Shown in pieces: positions 24,408 through 31,151 of a stretch of DNA of 37,314 nt (its first letter is position 1; the number at the start of each line of letters is the position of its first letter). The translations under genes and the position numbers were made by a program. The notes under the pieces were generated by a model that was not told the DNA's origin, searched no databases, and worked only from the letters and a program-made list of their open reading frames with translations. The stretch is from a virus. The DNA lies in the IMG/VR virus record IMGVR_UViG_3300027793_000159, positions 1 to 37,314 of that record; one strand, given 5' to 3'.

Positions 24408-25547
24408 CTAGCTCCTTGATCGTCTAAAGTCGTTGACGAACATATTGCTTAGTTCGCCGTCTGTCACCATAACGCTGCCCTCCGGGGGAACCTGAACCCC
24501 TGGTGCCTGGGCGTTTGGAGCATGGCTGGCTCTGGTCAGGGCGGAACCCAGAAAACTCTGGCCTCCCTGGCTGGCTGCGGGATTCGCAGCCTGTTGTGCT
24601 GGTGCTGCCTGCTGCACTGGTGGCGCAGCCTGGGCACCTGCTACTCTCGTTGCAAGTCCCGTCGAGCGAAGTGCAATGTTGAGCCTCGTCTGAGGATCTT
24701 GCACACCCGCTTGCTGTAGGGATTGCAGTTCTTGAAACAGTAGATTGCCTTCGTCGGACCACGATCGGTTGCCGAACGGGTCAGTCTTGTAGAGCCACCC
24801 TGAGTTCTGTGCCTCAAAGGTGTCGATCGCATTGGCGACCTTCTGTTGGCTGAACATTTGCTGAACTTCGCGGCGAACGTCTTCCTGCCACTGCCGACGT
24901 AGCGGTTCTTGCAAGGCAGAGTAGAAGTATTCGAGCGGGTTCTGCCGTCCGAGTTGCTGCCACTGAGAAAGCTGCGCAGCCCTGGCCTGATTCATCTGGG
25001 CGACGATAGAAGACGTAGCCACTTCGTAGCCGGGCGACGGCTGGTACAGTCCGGTGTCTGGGTCTTGCTGGACAACGCCACGCTGGATGGCCAAGTCCCA
25101 CTCGCTGCTCCAGTCTGGGGCTCCCCACTTTTTCTTGAGGTACTCGGTTGGGCTCCACTCGTCGGCCTGCTGCGGCTGTGCTTGCGGGGCCTGCTGGGCC
25201 TGCTGTTGCTGGGCTAGGTAGCTTTGGATTTCGTTGGCGTAGGGTGCGATCTGCCGGGCGTAATCGGCGTAGGGTCGCTGCCGCTGGAGTTCCTGGATGG
25301 CGGCTTCGGCGATCTGTTGCGGCGTGAGATTGCCGTCAACATTCATGCCGATCGATCGGGCCTGATCGTAGAGGCCAGAGTAGTCGGGCTCTGGCTGGAC
25401 AGAGGAGGCCGGAACCGCTGGTGCCGGGGGAGTAGGTTCGGATGGCGGCGTAGTTGGGATTGCATCCGTTCCCGCGCTGGCCATCGCGTCCGTGAACGCC
25501 GAGCCTACTTCCCCCTCGTCCAGTGAATCCTGATCGTCGATGCTCAT
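24408..25547 (-). CDS. head scaffolding protein
   Basis: A 379-residue acidic, Gln/Pro/Ala-rich protein just upstream of the capsid gene. The N-terminus is acidic (MSIDDQDSLDEGEVGS), then Pro-rich, then helical with a Gln-rich stretch (LAQQQQAQQAPQAQPQQ, about 111-127). Middle helices include LRRQWQEDVRREVQQMFSQQ. The C-terminus (GELSNMFVNDFRRSRS) is basic, as in scaffolds that bind coat protein. Composition and position are classical for scaffolding proteins. It is the first gene of the leftward virion operon. Confidence 0.65.
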   Translation of the reverse strand: MSIDDQDSLDEGEVGSAFTDAMASAGTDAIPTTPPSEPTPPAPAVPASSVQPEPDYSGLYDQARSIGMNVDGNLTPQQIAEAAIQELQRQRPYADYARQIAPYANEIQSYLAQQQQAQQAPQAQPQQADEWSPTEYLKKKWGAPDWSSEWDLAIQRGVVQQDPDTGLYQPSPGYEVATSSIVAQMNQARAAQLSQWQQLGRQNPLEYFYSALQEPLRRQWQEDVRREVQQMFSQQKVANAIDTFEAQNSGWLYKTDPFGNRSWSDEGNLLFQELQSLQQAGVQDPQTRLNIALRSTGLATRVAGAQAAPPVQQAAPAQQAANPAASQGGQSFLGSALTRASHAPNAQAPGVQVPPEGSVMVTDGELSNMFVNDFRRSRS

Positions 25548-25687
25548 GCCTTGCCCTCTTTGCGTGTCTGGTAAACCTTCACCGAAAAGAGTATCTGAAA
25601 ACGCAAGAGGAGGGGAGCTATTGACTGGCTACGGGATAGCGTGTAACGTGATAAGATAACATGAGATAGTCACACGGAGAGGCAAGC
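25548..25687. other. divergent intergenic control region
   Basis: These 140 bases separate the leftward virion genes from the rightward recombinase island. The plus strand has a sigma70-like promoter (separate entry) and a GGAGAGG ribosome site before 25688. For the leftward scaffold gene I see AGAGGG/AAGG ribosome sites but no convincing promoter. Phage operators or an attachment site could be here; none is identifiable by eye. Confidence 0.5.
25621..25649 (+). promoter_or_regulatory. sigma70-like promoter for the recombinase island
   Basis: TTGACT at 25621-25626 and TAACGT at 25644-25649 are separated by 17 bases. The start codon of the DUF1580-like gene lies 38 bases downstream of the -10 hexamer, with GGAGAGG in between. 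It is the only promoter-like sequence facing this island. Confidence 0.5.
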
Positions 25688-25924
25688 ATGGAATCGGACA
25701 GGCAGGGACAGGACGAACTTCTGTTGCTTTCGGATCTGGCAAAGAGGATTCCGTATCGTCCGAGTTACAAAACCGTGTGGCGTTGGGCATCGCATGGCAT
25801 GACCAGGAACGGAGTCACTGTCAAGTTGTCAGTGGTTACGCTCCCATCGGGCAAAGCCTCGACGATGGCGAAGTATCAGGAGTTTCTGGCGGAACTTAGT
25901 AGGGCAGAGGAGACAAGAGAATGA
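25688..25924 (+). CDS. DUF1580-like helix-turn-helix protein, candidate excisionase
   Basis: The 78-residue protein reads LLLLSDLAKRIPYRPSYKTV then WRWASHG, a winged HTH opening like MerR/excisionase proteins, followed by a basic strand region and YQEFLAEL. It resembles DUF1580, a family I recall as described in Rhodopirellula. It overlaps the serine recombinase start as ATGA, so the two are made together. A small HTH protein linked to an integrase is typically a recombination directionality factor or regulator. It holds an imperfect copy of the TGACAACTTGTCA palindrome at 25816-25834. Confidence 0.65.
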   Translation: MESDRQGQDELLLLSDLAKRIPYRPSYKTVWRWASHGMTRNGVTVKLSVVTLPSGKASTMAKYQEFLAELSRAEETRE

Positions 25925-26880
25925 GTACGGCATACGGGTACGCGCGTATCAGTCACCACGATGGGTTCAAGGAGGGTGACTCGATCAACTCGCAGAAGAT
26001 GCGAATTGAAGGCTACTACAAGATGATGCTGGAGGCATCTGGCGTCACGTTCGGAGGCGTCCACACCGACGGCAAGAACTGCTCGGCAAGTAAGGTGAAC
26101 TTTTACCAGCGTCCCGCTGGCAAGGCTCTCGTTGCAATCATGCAACCAGGGGATCACTTCATCATCGACAAGCTGGATCGACTCTGGCGTAGCCTCGAAG
26201 ACTTCTGCCGACTGATGCGGTGGTTTAAGTCGCAGAGAATCCAGGTGCATATCGTTGACATGCGGGGCTGCTCGGTGCAGATGGGCACCCCGATGGGTGA
26301 CTTCATGTTGCAGATGATGGTGTCGATCGCCCAGCTTGAAGCGTCGATGATTTCCTCGCGTACCAAGCAGGCACTCGAAGCGAAGCGAAAGGCAGGCGTC
26401 GAGCCCCAGGCGTTCCGTGGATGGGGGCCGTTCGGCATCGACGTTACCGGCAAGAAGGGCGATAGGAAACTGCACTGGAACTGGGAGAAGCGGAAGATCG
26501 CACGCGACCTAATAGACTGGTGGTTTTCAGACTATCGAACCGCCAAAGAGATTGACGATCGCTGCTTCCAGTATGTCCACCTGCTGGAGTCTCGGCAGCG
26601 TGGCATGTCCAAGTTTACCTTCGGCAATGGCTTCCGAAGATTGATGAAGCCTGAGCTAACTTTCCAGATCATGCGGATCGAAGACCCGAACCAACTCCGC
26701 AACCCGAAAGAGTACAACGATTTTATGACGATCGGCGAAGGCATGTCCTGTGCTCGGCCTGACCTTGCGAGGGCAATGCTACAATCGACAAGCCGCGAAG
26801 AAGCGTTGTTGATTGCGTCCCGTCGCAAGATCAAGCGTCGAGCAAAGAAGGCAGATGAACCGTCGCCGCTGGCGTTCTAG
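25921..26880 (+). CDS. serine recombinase (resolvase/integrase)
   Basis: The 319-residue protein has the serine recombinase catalytic domain. GYARIS (6-11) carries the nucleophile Ser11, QKMRIE lies at 25-30, and DKLDRLWRSLEDF (83-95) carries the catalytic Arg residues. MGDFMLQMMVSIAQLEASMISSRTK follows from about 125, leading into the E helix. The about 170 C-terminal residues have no clear Zn-ribbon/coiled-coil of large serine integrases, so this is a mid-sized enzyme. It may integrate the phage or resolve multimers. It is convergent with the DUF4942 gene, and the two stop codons overlap within CTAG. Confidence 0.85.
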   Translation: MSTAYGYARISHHDGFKEGDSINSQKMRIEGYYKMMLEASGVTFGGVHTDGKNCSASKVNFYQRPAGKALVAIMQPGDHFIIDKLDRLWRSLEDFCRLMRWFKSQRIQVHIVDMRGCSVQMGTPMGDFMLQMMVSIAQLEASMISSRTKQALEAKRKAGVEPQAFRGWGPFGIDVTGKKGDRKLHWNWEKRKIARDLIDWWFSDYRTAKEIDDRCFQYVHLLESRQRGMSKFTFGNGFRRLMKPELTFQIMRIEDPNQLRNPKEYNDFMTIGEGMSCARPDLARAMLQSTSREEALLIASRRKIKRRAKKADEPSPLAF

Positions 26881-27692
26881 CAGGTGGCACCTGCCAGCCT
26901 ATTCCTACCGCAGATGGCGTTGAACTTGTCGAGCAAGTCTTGACGCCGGAACGTCAGGTGCAGGTTGCCGTTGCCGAATCGCTTCCACTCAAAGTAGTCA
27001 GTCGTTCCGCAAGACTGATCGCGACGAACTGCATCGGATATTTCGCACCGATACCCCTTGCATACCCCTTTGCCGTCAAGCATCGACATGATGTTCGACA
27101 GTGCTACAAGGTGCCTTTCAATATCTGATGTCATCCAACTGTAGTTGCCAGAATACTTGATTAGCTTTCGCTCTAGCTTGCCAGAGTCAACAGACTTTTG
27201 GTTAGTCTTGTATGCCGATCTTCGATACGGCTTCCAGTAGTCGTACTCCTCCCGGATGGCCTCCTCTAAGAAGTCTTGCGTACTCTGTGCCATGCCTGCA
27301 ATCGTATCCATGATCGTCTCTGGCGTGATGTCGGGTAGCTGCGCCGCTGCCCACTCGTATTTGTCTGAGTACAATAGCGTGCTTAGTTCCTCCGATCGCT
27401 TGCTACTCATTACCTTGTGGATGTTCAGCTTGTCAATCAGTCCTGTCCACACTTGCAACTTGGCCCTAGCGACAAGGACATCGGTGTCCTTCGTGCCGAC
27501 TTTCCAGTAGCCGAAAACATAGTCAGGCGGATCAACCCTGATCGAAGTGTTTTCGATCTGCTTGTTCAGGTCAGCGTATGCCTGCTGCAATTCGTTTGCC
27601 GCACGCTCGATGCGTTCCTTCGCTGCCTGAAATGCCGTGGCAATCTGGCCTGCCGTGGTGTACTCAATGACGCCCGTTTCTTCAGTGACCAT
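26877..27692 (-). CDS. DUF4942 domain protein
   Basis: The 271-residue protein ends with YFEWKRFGNGNLHLTFRRQD then LLDKFN (about 236-261), the hallmark I recall for DUF4942. The rest is helical with charged segments. DUF4942 proteins are common on plasmids and phages and their function is unknown; some are linked to DNA methylation modules. The start at 27692 is preceded by the shared leader element (27699-27722). It is the last gene of the leftward accessory region. Confidence 0.65.
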   Translation of the reverse strand: MVTEETGVIEYTTAGQIATAFQAAKERIERAANELQQAYADLNKQIENTSIRVDPPDYVFGYWKVGTKDTDVLVARAKLQVWTGLIDKLNIHKVMSSKRSEELSTLLYSDKYEWAAAQLPDITPETIMDTIAGMAQSTQDFLEEAIREEYDYWKPYRRSAYKTNQKSVDSGKLERKLIKYSGNYSWMTSDIERHLVALSNIMSMLDGKGVCKGYRCEISDAVRRDQSCGTTDYFEWKRFGNGNLHLTFRRQDLLDKFNAICGRNRLAGATC

Positions 27693-27698
27693 ATCTGT

Positions 27699-27722
27699 TT
27701 CTCCGGTGAACGTAAACGAAAC
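27699..27722 (-). promoter_or_regulatory. shared 5' leader, copy 1
   Basis: On the minus strand the leader reads GTTTCGTTTACG, TTCACCGGAG and then AAAC before the ATG of the DUF4942 gene. GGAG is the ribosome site. GTTTC and GAAAC can pair, placing the GGA at the edge of a loop. See the leader-family finding. Confidence 0.75.
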
Positions 27723-27771
27723 TTGCCTGACTAAACTGCTTGACTATTCGTCTGGCGAAACGTCGGCCTCC

Positions 27772-27969
27772 TCACTTGGCGTTTTCCTTGGCCCACTCAA
27801 TGATCCTCCTCCTGGCCGACGCGCTCAAACAATTGCAATTCGTGAAGCAGCCTGCAACCCGATCCCACACCCTGATCTCGTTATCTGCCAGATCGACGCG
27901 GAACCTGTGATTTCGTGCGCTCTCACTGCTAAATGCCTTGGCTTTCACAACGACTTCGATTTTTGCCAT
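27772..27969 (-). CDS. small conserved hypothetical protein
   Basis: A 65-residue basic protein, MAKIEVVVKAKAFSSESARN onwards, with an alternating Val/Lys strand at the N-terminus, RFRVDLADNEIRVWD, a CxC-type pair near CFTNCNC, and a helical C-terminus. AGGAGA lies eight bases before the ATG at 27969; the longer frame is rejected. The fold could be a small beta-rich nucleic-acid-binding domain. It overlaps the end of the preceding gene by 41 bases and has no known function. Confidence 0.6.
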   Translation of the reverse strand: MAKIEVVVKAKAFSSESARNHRFRVDLADNEIRVWDRVAGCFTNCNCLSASARRRIIEWAKENAK

Positions 27970-28366
27970 GATCCGTTCTCCTGTTGTTCGTCGTAAACTG
28001 ATTGCCTGATCCTCGTTCACGCTCATAATCCCTTGCACAATAACTATGAATCGTTGCGAATTGCAACGCACCAAAACTATAGGGCTGCCAAGGGCAAAAC
28101 TCACACGCTAGCCAATCTCGGAACTTGTACAAATGCGACTTGTTGTCGCTTATCGCTTCGCGATAAATCGGAATAACTTTGATGATCTTAACTTCACGCT
28201 CTGTCACACCGTAGGCTCTGGACATCAACTTCTTGACGTACTTGGATGCTGCCTTGGCGTCTATGTATGGGCAACTGTCAAAAATTGCTCGCTCTCTTCC
28301 GCCAATCGAAAATCGAACGTCAACGCATCCAACAGTGCCTGCTTTTTCGTACCAATTGCCGCTCAT
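27929..28366 (-). CDS. hypothetical protein behind an SD-hairpin leader
   Basis: A 145-residue protein from the ATG at 28366 (MSGNWYEKAGTVGCVDVRFS). The N-terminal about 100 residues look like a real globular domain (IGGRERAIFDSCPYIDAKAA, KYVKKLMSRAYG, EVKIIKVIPIYRE). The C-terminal about 35 are basic and low in structure, and run through the ribosome site and first codons of the next gene. The ribosome site AAGGAG is separated from the ATG by a perfect hairpin (separate entry). Family and role are unknown. Confidence 0.55.
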   Translation of the reverse strand: MSGNWYEKAGTVGCVDVRFSIGGRERAIFDSCPYIDAKAASKYVKKLMSRAYGVTEREVKIIKVIPIYREAISDNKSHLYKFRDWLACEFCPWQPYSFGALQFATIHSYCARDYERERGSGNQFTTNNRRTDHGKNRSRCESQGI

Positions 28367-28398
28367 CACACAGCCGCCCCTTTCGGGGCGGCCTCCTT
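28364..28398 (-). promoter_or_regulatory. ribosome site split from start codon by a perfect hairpin
   Basis: Minus strand order: AAGGAG (28398-28393), an 8-bp perfect stem GCCGCCCC/GGGGCGGC with GAAA loop (28392-28373), TGTGTG, ATG (28366-28364). Linear spacing between GGAG and ATG is 26 bases, too long; with the hairpin folded it is six, which is optimal. Upstream GTTTACGTT resembles the shared leader family. Confidence 0.7.
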
Positions 28399-28407
28399 AA
28401 CGTAAAC

Positions 28408-28704
28408 TCAGGAACCGGGGCCAACAACCCATTCTGGAAAGACTTCTTCGTATGCCGTAAGCAAACCCATGTCGATCAAGTAGTCAGTGGCTAGCTCGAT
28501 CGCTTCGTCCCTGGTGACAGATCCGCCAAGGTAATCATTAACTGCGACGAACACTGGCCGGAAGTCGTAGCCCTCCAGCAATCGCCAGCCGATAAGCCAG
28601 GACAATTCGGTCGGCTTAGCGTACTGGTCCTTGCCAGTCTCCCTTCCGTTGAGAGCGTTGTCAACGACATGCTTGACGTTCAGCAATGCTTTGCTCCTAT
28701 CCAT
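28408..28704 (-). CDS. hypothetical protein
   Basis: A 98-residue acidic/helical protein, MDRSKALLNVKHVVDNALNG onwards, with a C-terminal DEAIELATDYLIDMGLLTAY. It has no membrane segment or known motif. Its start is preceded by a variant of the shared leader (TTCATCGGAG at about 28711-28720). Its stop is the TGA just before the split ribosome site of the next gene. The function is unknown. Confidence 0.6.
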   Translation of the reverse strand: MDRSKALLNVKHVVDNALNGRETGKDQYAKPTELSWLIGWRLLEGYDFRPVFVAVNDYLGGSVTRDEAIELATDYLIDMGLLTAYEEVFPEWVVGPGS

Positions 28705-28710
28705 AGCTAT

Positions 28711-28733
28711 TCTCCGATGAACTGTGGTGAACC
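28711..28733 (-). promoter_or_regulatory. shared 5' leader, copy 2 (variant)
   Basis: Minus strand GGTTCACCACAG and TTCATCGGAGA precede the ATG of the 98-residue gene. It is the same design as the other leaders, with one change inside the conserved TTCACCGGAGA block. Confidence 0.6.
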
Positions 28734-28746
28734 GTAACGGAACTGG

Positions 28747-29304
28747 CTAGACCATCGGGTAGCCCATCGGGTAGCCGGAGATTGCGGACAGCATACAGGC
28801 GAAGCGCTCGGCATGACTCTGAACATCAAAATGCCTAGCATTGTAAAGATCGTAAAAACTTGGTTTGCAATCCGACGAATGAACAAAGCCAACTCTCCAC
28901 ACTTCAGACTTTTTATCAATCTTTACAGACCATGTATCGCTATTGCGGTTGTACGCTTCAGTGGTAATCCACTCTGCGTAGTGCTTGGCGGCCTGCAATC
29001 CCCATGCGCTGTGAAAAACTACTTCAAACGTATCCATGATGATACCATCGGAAAAGCCGCCAGTCCGGTAGCCCCAATGCTTCACTACTGCTTTGGCAAT
29101 GTAGTCGATCAACTCGTCTTGATCGTCGGATACGTTGACATAGCAGTTGTCTTCAGTCAGTGAACACATTGCGCAGACAATCCCGTAGCGGTAGTTCTTC
29201 GACATCAGATACACGGCAATGTCATGCGGTGCTTGGCTTGGGCACTGGCTTACTAGCTCGGCAACCTCGGCACGAATTGCTTCGACTGTTGGCTTGGTGG
29301 ACAT
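28747..29304 (-). CDS. hypothetical protein
   Basis: A 185-residue protein, MSTKPTVEAIRAEVAELVSQ onwards. It has no recognised family. The middle contains WITTEAYNRNSDTWSVKIDK and EVWRVGFVHSSDCKPSFYDL, alternating strands and loops rich in aromatic residues. The C-terminus ends in a repeated GYPMGYPMV. The start follows a clear copy of the shared leader. An overlapping 70-residue frame at 28707-28919 is treated as spurious. Confidence 0.65.
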   Translation of the reverse strand: MSTKPTVEAIRAEVAELVSQCPSQAPHDIAVYLMSKNYRYGIVCAMCSLTEDNCYVNVSDDQDELIDYIAKAVVKHWGYRTGGFSDGIIMDTFEVVFHSAWGLQAAKHYAEWITTEAYNRNSDTWSVKIDKKSEVWRVGFVHSSDCKPSFYDLYNARHFDVQSHAERFACMLSAISGYPMGYPMV

Positions 29305-29312
29305 GGTTGTTT

Positions 29313-29335
29313 TCTCCGGTGAATGTAAACGAAAC
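29313..29335 (-). promoter_or_regulatory. shared 5' leader, copy 3
   Basis: Minus strand GTTTCGTTTACA and TTCACCGGAGA, then AAACAACC and the ATG at 29304. It is almost identical to the copies at 27699 and 29797. Confidence 0.75.
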
Positions 29336-29364
29336 TTGCCTGATGTCTGGGCTGGAATAAATAA

Positions 29365-29562
29365 TTACCAGCCCTCCGCAATCCATTCTGCGTAAGTTGT
29401 GTTGGCCTTGTCTTTGGTTTCTGCGATGCAGAACGCCGCATCGAAATGCGAAGATGCCAGCTTCATAGCAAGCTCAGCGTCGTGCCTGGATTCAAAGACA
29501 GCCAAGTCGAGCCCTGTATTTTCTGCCGTCGTTACCACCTTGTAGTTGCTTTTGCTTGCCAT
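29365..29562 (-). CDS. small hypothetical protein
   Basis: A 65-residue protein, MASKSNYKVVTTAENTGLDL onwards, starting at 29562 with AGGAGA seven bases upstream. It is a small alpha/beta protein with DLAVFESRHDAELAMKLASS, ending in a Trp-rich EWIAEGW. The upstream AACAGGAGA-x-CGG matches the sequence before the 27969 start. Function unknown. Confidence 0.6.
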   Translation of the reverse strand: MASKSNYKVVTTAENTGLDLAVFESRHDAELAMKLASSHFDAAFCIAETKDKANTTYAEWIAEGW

Positions 29563-29590
29563 CACCGCTCTCCTGTTGTATTGCAATCAA

Positions 29591-29788
29591 TCAAACAAGA
29601 TCGGCGAATACAAGCCCTTCCCACTCCTCAGCCGTCACCCAACGGAACCCTTCCGGTAGATTGTCCGGGTCGATGTCGCTCTTGCTGAATCCAGCGGGAC
29701 CAGCCACCGCCCACAACTCGCTGGACTGTGGATCAAGATCGTAAACGGTCAAACCGTCTTTGGTTGTCAATGCTGGCTTGTTAGGCAT
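29591..29788 (-). CDS. small hypothetical protein
   Basis: A 65-residue acidic protein (MPNKPALTTKDGLTVYDLDP onwards) ending EEWEGLVFADLV. The start at 29788 is preceded by a leader copy; a longer frame is rejected because it runs back through that leader. There is no known family. Confidence 0.6.
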   Translation of the reverse strand: MPNKPALTTKDGLTVYDLDPQSSELWAVAGPAGFSKSDIDPDNLPEGFRWVTAEEWEGLVFADLV

Positions 29789-29796
29789 GGTTGTTT

Positions 29797-29819
29797 TCTC
29801 CGGTGAACGTGAATGAAAC
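29797..29819 (-). promoter_or_regulatory. shared 5' leader, copy 4
   Basis: Minus strand GTTTCATTCACG and TTCACCGGAGA, then AAACAACC and the ATG at 29788. The nineteen bases nearest the ATG are the same as in copy 3. Confidence 0.75.
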
Positions 29820-29854
29820 TGAAAATGCTGTCGGTCTGGCGTCAACTGCTGACG

Positions 29855-30178
29855 CTAGACTTTTCTAGGCGATAGTTTTTCTAAGCGATAGGTAGCATCG
29901 CTGTTGAAGTAGCGATGGATGCAATGCTCAGGCCACCGGACTTCGTAAACATCGCGACCACGCTGGTAAATGTATTCGTCTGCAATCTCGTCAACTGTAC
30001 CGTAGGGATCTTCGTGGTCTTCTTCTTCAAGCACTTTGGCAGCAGCCATTGCGGTAGACATGCCGGGAATTTCTATGTCCATGATTTCCCACCACTGTTG
30101 CATGGTCACGCATTGAATTTGCATGAGGGATACGATGACTGACAGCGTGTGATATTCCGTCTGTGGTTTCTTCTTCAT
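29855..30178 (-). CDS. hypothetical protein
   Basis: A 107-residue acidic helical protein, MKKKPQTEYHTLSVIVSLMQ onwards, with AAKVLEEEDHEDPYGTVDEI in the middle and a C-terminal VYEVRWPEHCIHRYF. No family. It is preceded by leader copy 5 and, before that, by dispersed element R1, so it appears to begin a translational or transcriptional unit. Confidence 0.6.
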   Translation of the reverse strand: MKKKPQTEYHTLSVIVSLMQIQCVTMQQWWEIMDIEIPGMSTAMAAAKVLEEEDHEDPYGTVDEIADEYIYQRGRDVYEVRWPEHCIHRYFNSDATYRLEKLSPRKV

Positions 30179-30185
30179 CTGAAAA

Positions 30186-30210
30186 TCTCCGGTGAACTGC
30201 GAATCGAAAG
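30186..30210 (-). promoter_or_regulatory. shared 5' leader, copy 5
   Basis: Minus strand CTTTCGATTCGCAG and TTCACCGGAGA, then TTTTCAG and the ATG at 30178. It directly follows dispersed element R1. Confidence 0.7.
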
Positions 30211-30259
30211 CCCTCTCTAACCAATTCTCGGAACGACGGCGAACAAACGTCGCCCCTTA
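30211..30259 (-). repeat. dispersed element R, copy R1
   Basis: On the plus strand the core reads AATTCTCGGAACGACGGCG then AACAAACG. The minus-strand left end is the TAA stop of the 39-residue gene. A GGCGA/TCGCC stem is possible within it. See the finding on element R. Confidence 0.75.
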
Positions 30260-30376
30260 CTGTGCGATCCAAACGTACAGTGCAATGAGTAGCAAGACAC
30301 CTATTGGACCAAGGCAACCATACGCTGCTACTGCCCCGATGTCATCGTCGTCATTCATCCAGCTTTCATTCTTCAT
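30257..30376 (-). CDS. 39-residue membrane protein
   Basis: This ORF is short and easily missed. The start at 30376 has GGAGG nine bases upstream. The sequence is MKNESWMNDDDD followed by a hydrophobic segment (IGAVAAYGCLGPIGVLLLIA then LYVWIAQ) that fits one transmembrane helix (about 13-37). An acidic N-terminus before the helix suggests a tail-anchored orientation. It begins inside the end of the preceding gene and its stop abuts element R1. Function unknown. Confidence 0.55.
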   Translation of the reverse strand: MKNESWMNDDDDIGAVAAYGCLGPIGVLLLIALYVWIAQ

Positions 30377-30641
30377 CGTTGAATACCTCCGGTGTACCAG
30401 TAACCATGACTCCCATCTTGCAAAACAATTCGCCAAATGGAGTTTCCGTAGTGACGATTTCGGCGGTGCTCGTTGACGCAAGTACCGCCTGCAAGTTTTG
30501 TTCGGTTAGCAACCCAGTCTGGGTGTAGACCCACTTGGGATGCCGAATCCCCTTGCCCTGCATGACCTCGACAATCTCCATCGAGTCATGCCTGCGAATG
30601 AACATGCGAATGTCAGTCTTTGCCTTGCGTTTCTTCGTCAT
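30366..30641 (-). CDS. hypothetical protein
   Basis: A 91-residue protein from the ATG at 30641 (MTKKRKAKTDIRMFIRRHDS) with a basic N-terminus and a mixed C-terminus (AEIVTTETPFGELFCKMG). A weak AAAGGTG lies upstream. The start is within the end of the 59-residue membrane protein gene. No family. Confidence 0.55.
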   Translation of the reverse strand: MTKKRKAKTDIRMFIRRHDSMEIVEVMQGKGIRHPKWVYTQTGLLTEQNLQAVLASTSTAEIVTTETPFGELFCKMGVMVTGTPEVFNDEE

Positions 30642-30792
30642 CTGGGGGCACCTTTGTTGCCAGTGAAGCGAAGCAGTAGAACGCTTGACCGCCAAGCATC
30701 CCAAGCCCGAAGGCTTTGAACAGTTCCGAGTCGATGCCAATACCAAGTCCCAGCATCAGCATCCCACCAATCAGGCAGATGATTAGGGCCAT
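30613..30792 (-). CDS. 59-residue two-helix membrane protein
   Basis: Start at 30792 (MALIICLIGGMLMLGLGIGI), stop at 30613, overlapping the genes on both sides by 10 and 29 bases. Two hydrophobic helices (about 2-20 and 25-45, the second LFKAFGLGMLGGQAFYCFAS) are followed by a charged tail (PPDDEETQGKD). It fills an otherwise empty gap of 141 bases between two genes, which supports it being real. It could be a holin or superinfection-exclusion type protein. This is speculation. Confidence 0.5.
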   Translation of the reverse strand: MALIICLIGGMLMLGLGIGIDSELFKAFGLGMLGGQAFYCFASLATKVPPDDEETQGKD

Positions 30793-31139
30793 TCGACAAT
30801 CCCCAGTGGTTCAAGATCGTAGTAATTATTGACGCATCGCAAGCCGAAAAGGATCGGCTTGTTCTTGCGTATCGCGTCTTTGAACAGCTCTCTTTCGTGG
30901 ACTTTCGACGGCGCAACTGCAACGTCAATAACGTCCATCAACCCATCGTGCAGGTCGCTTCCGAAATTGCAGTCGGCTAGCGTGCCTTCGATATGGACAT
31001 CCAAGCATTCTGGAGGCAGGGACGGGTCGCGTCTGATAGACACAACCCGAACTCCCTGCTCGATAAGATACTTTGGCATACTACCGCTAGCTCTGGCTTC
31101 TTCTGGAATCGATTCGTCGTACCGAAGAAACTTTCCCAT
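30783..31139 (-). CDS. hypothetical protein
   Basis: A 118-residue protein, MGKFLRYDESIPEEARASGS onwards. Contains VRVVSIRRDPSLPPECLDVH, HDGLMDVIDVAVAPSKVHER and a C-terminal GLRCVNNYYDLEPLGIVEWP. Mixed alpha/beta, no family recognised. It follows the vWA gene by 12 bases with a weak AGGGGG ribosome site, so it is in the same transcript. Confidence 0.6.
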   Translation of the reverse strand: MGKFLRYDESIPEEARASGSMPKYLIEQGVRVVSIRRDPSLPPECLDVHIEGTLADCNFGSDLHDGLMDVIDVAVAPSKVHERELFKDAIRKNKPILFGLRCVNNYYDLEPLGIVEWP

Positions 31140-31151
31140 TGCTGCTGCCCC

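Noticed and set aside
28707-28919. 70-residue minus-strand ORF
   Set aside because: Overlaps the 185-residue gene in another frame, no ribosome site, composition unlike neighbours.
30638-30928. 96-residue minus-strand ORF
   Set aside because: Out of frame with both the 59- and 118-residue genes that fill this stretch; Ser/Arg-rich shadow composition.
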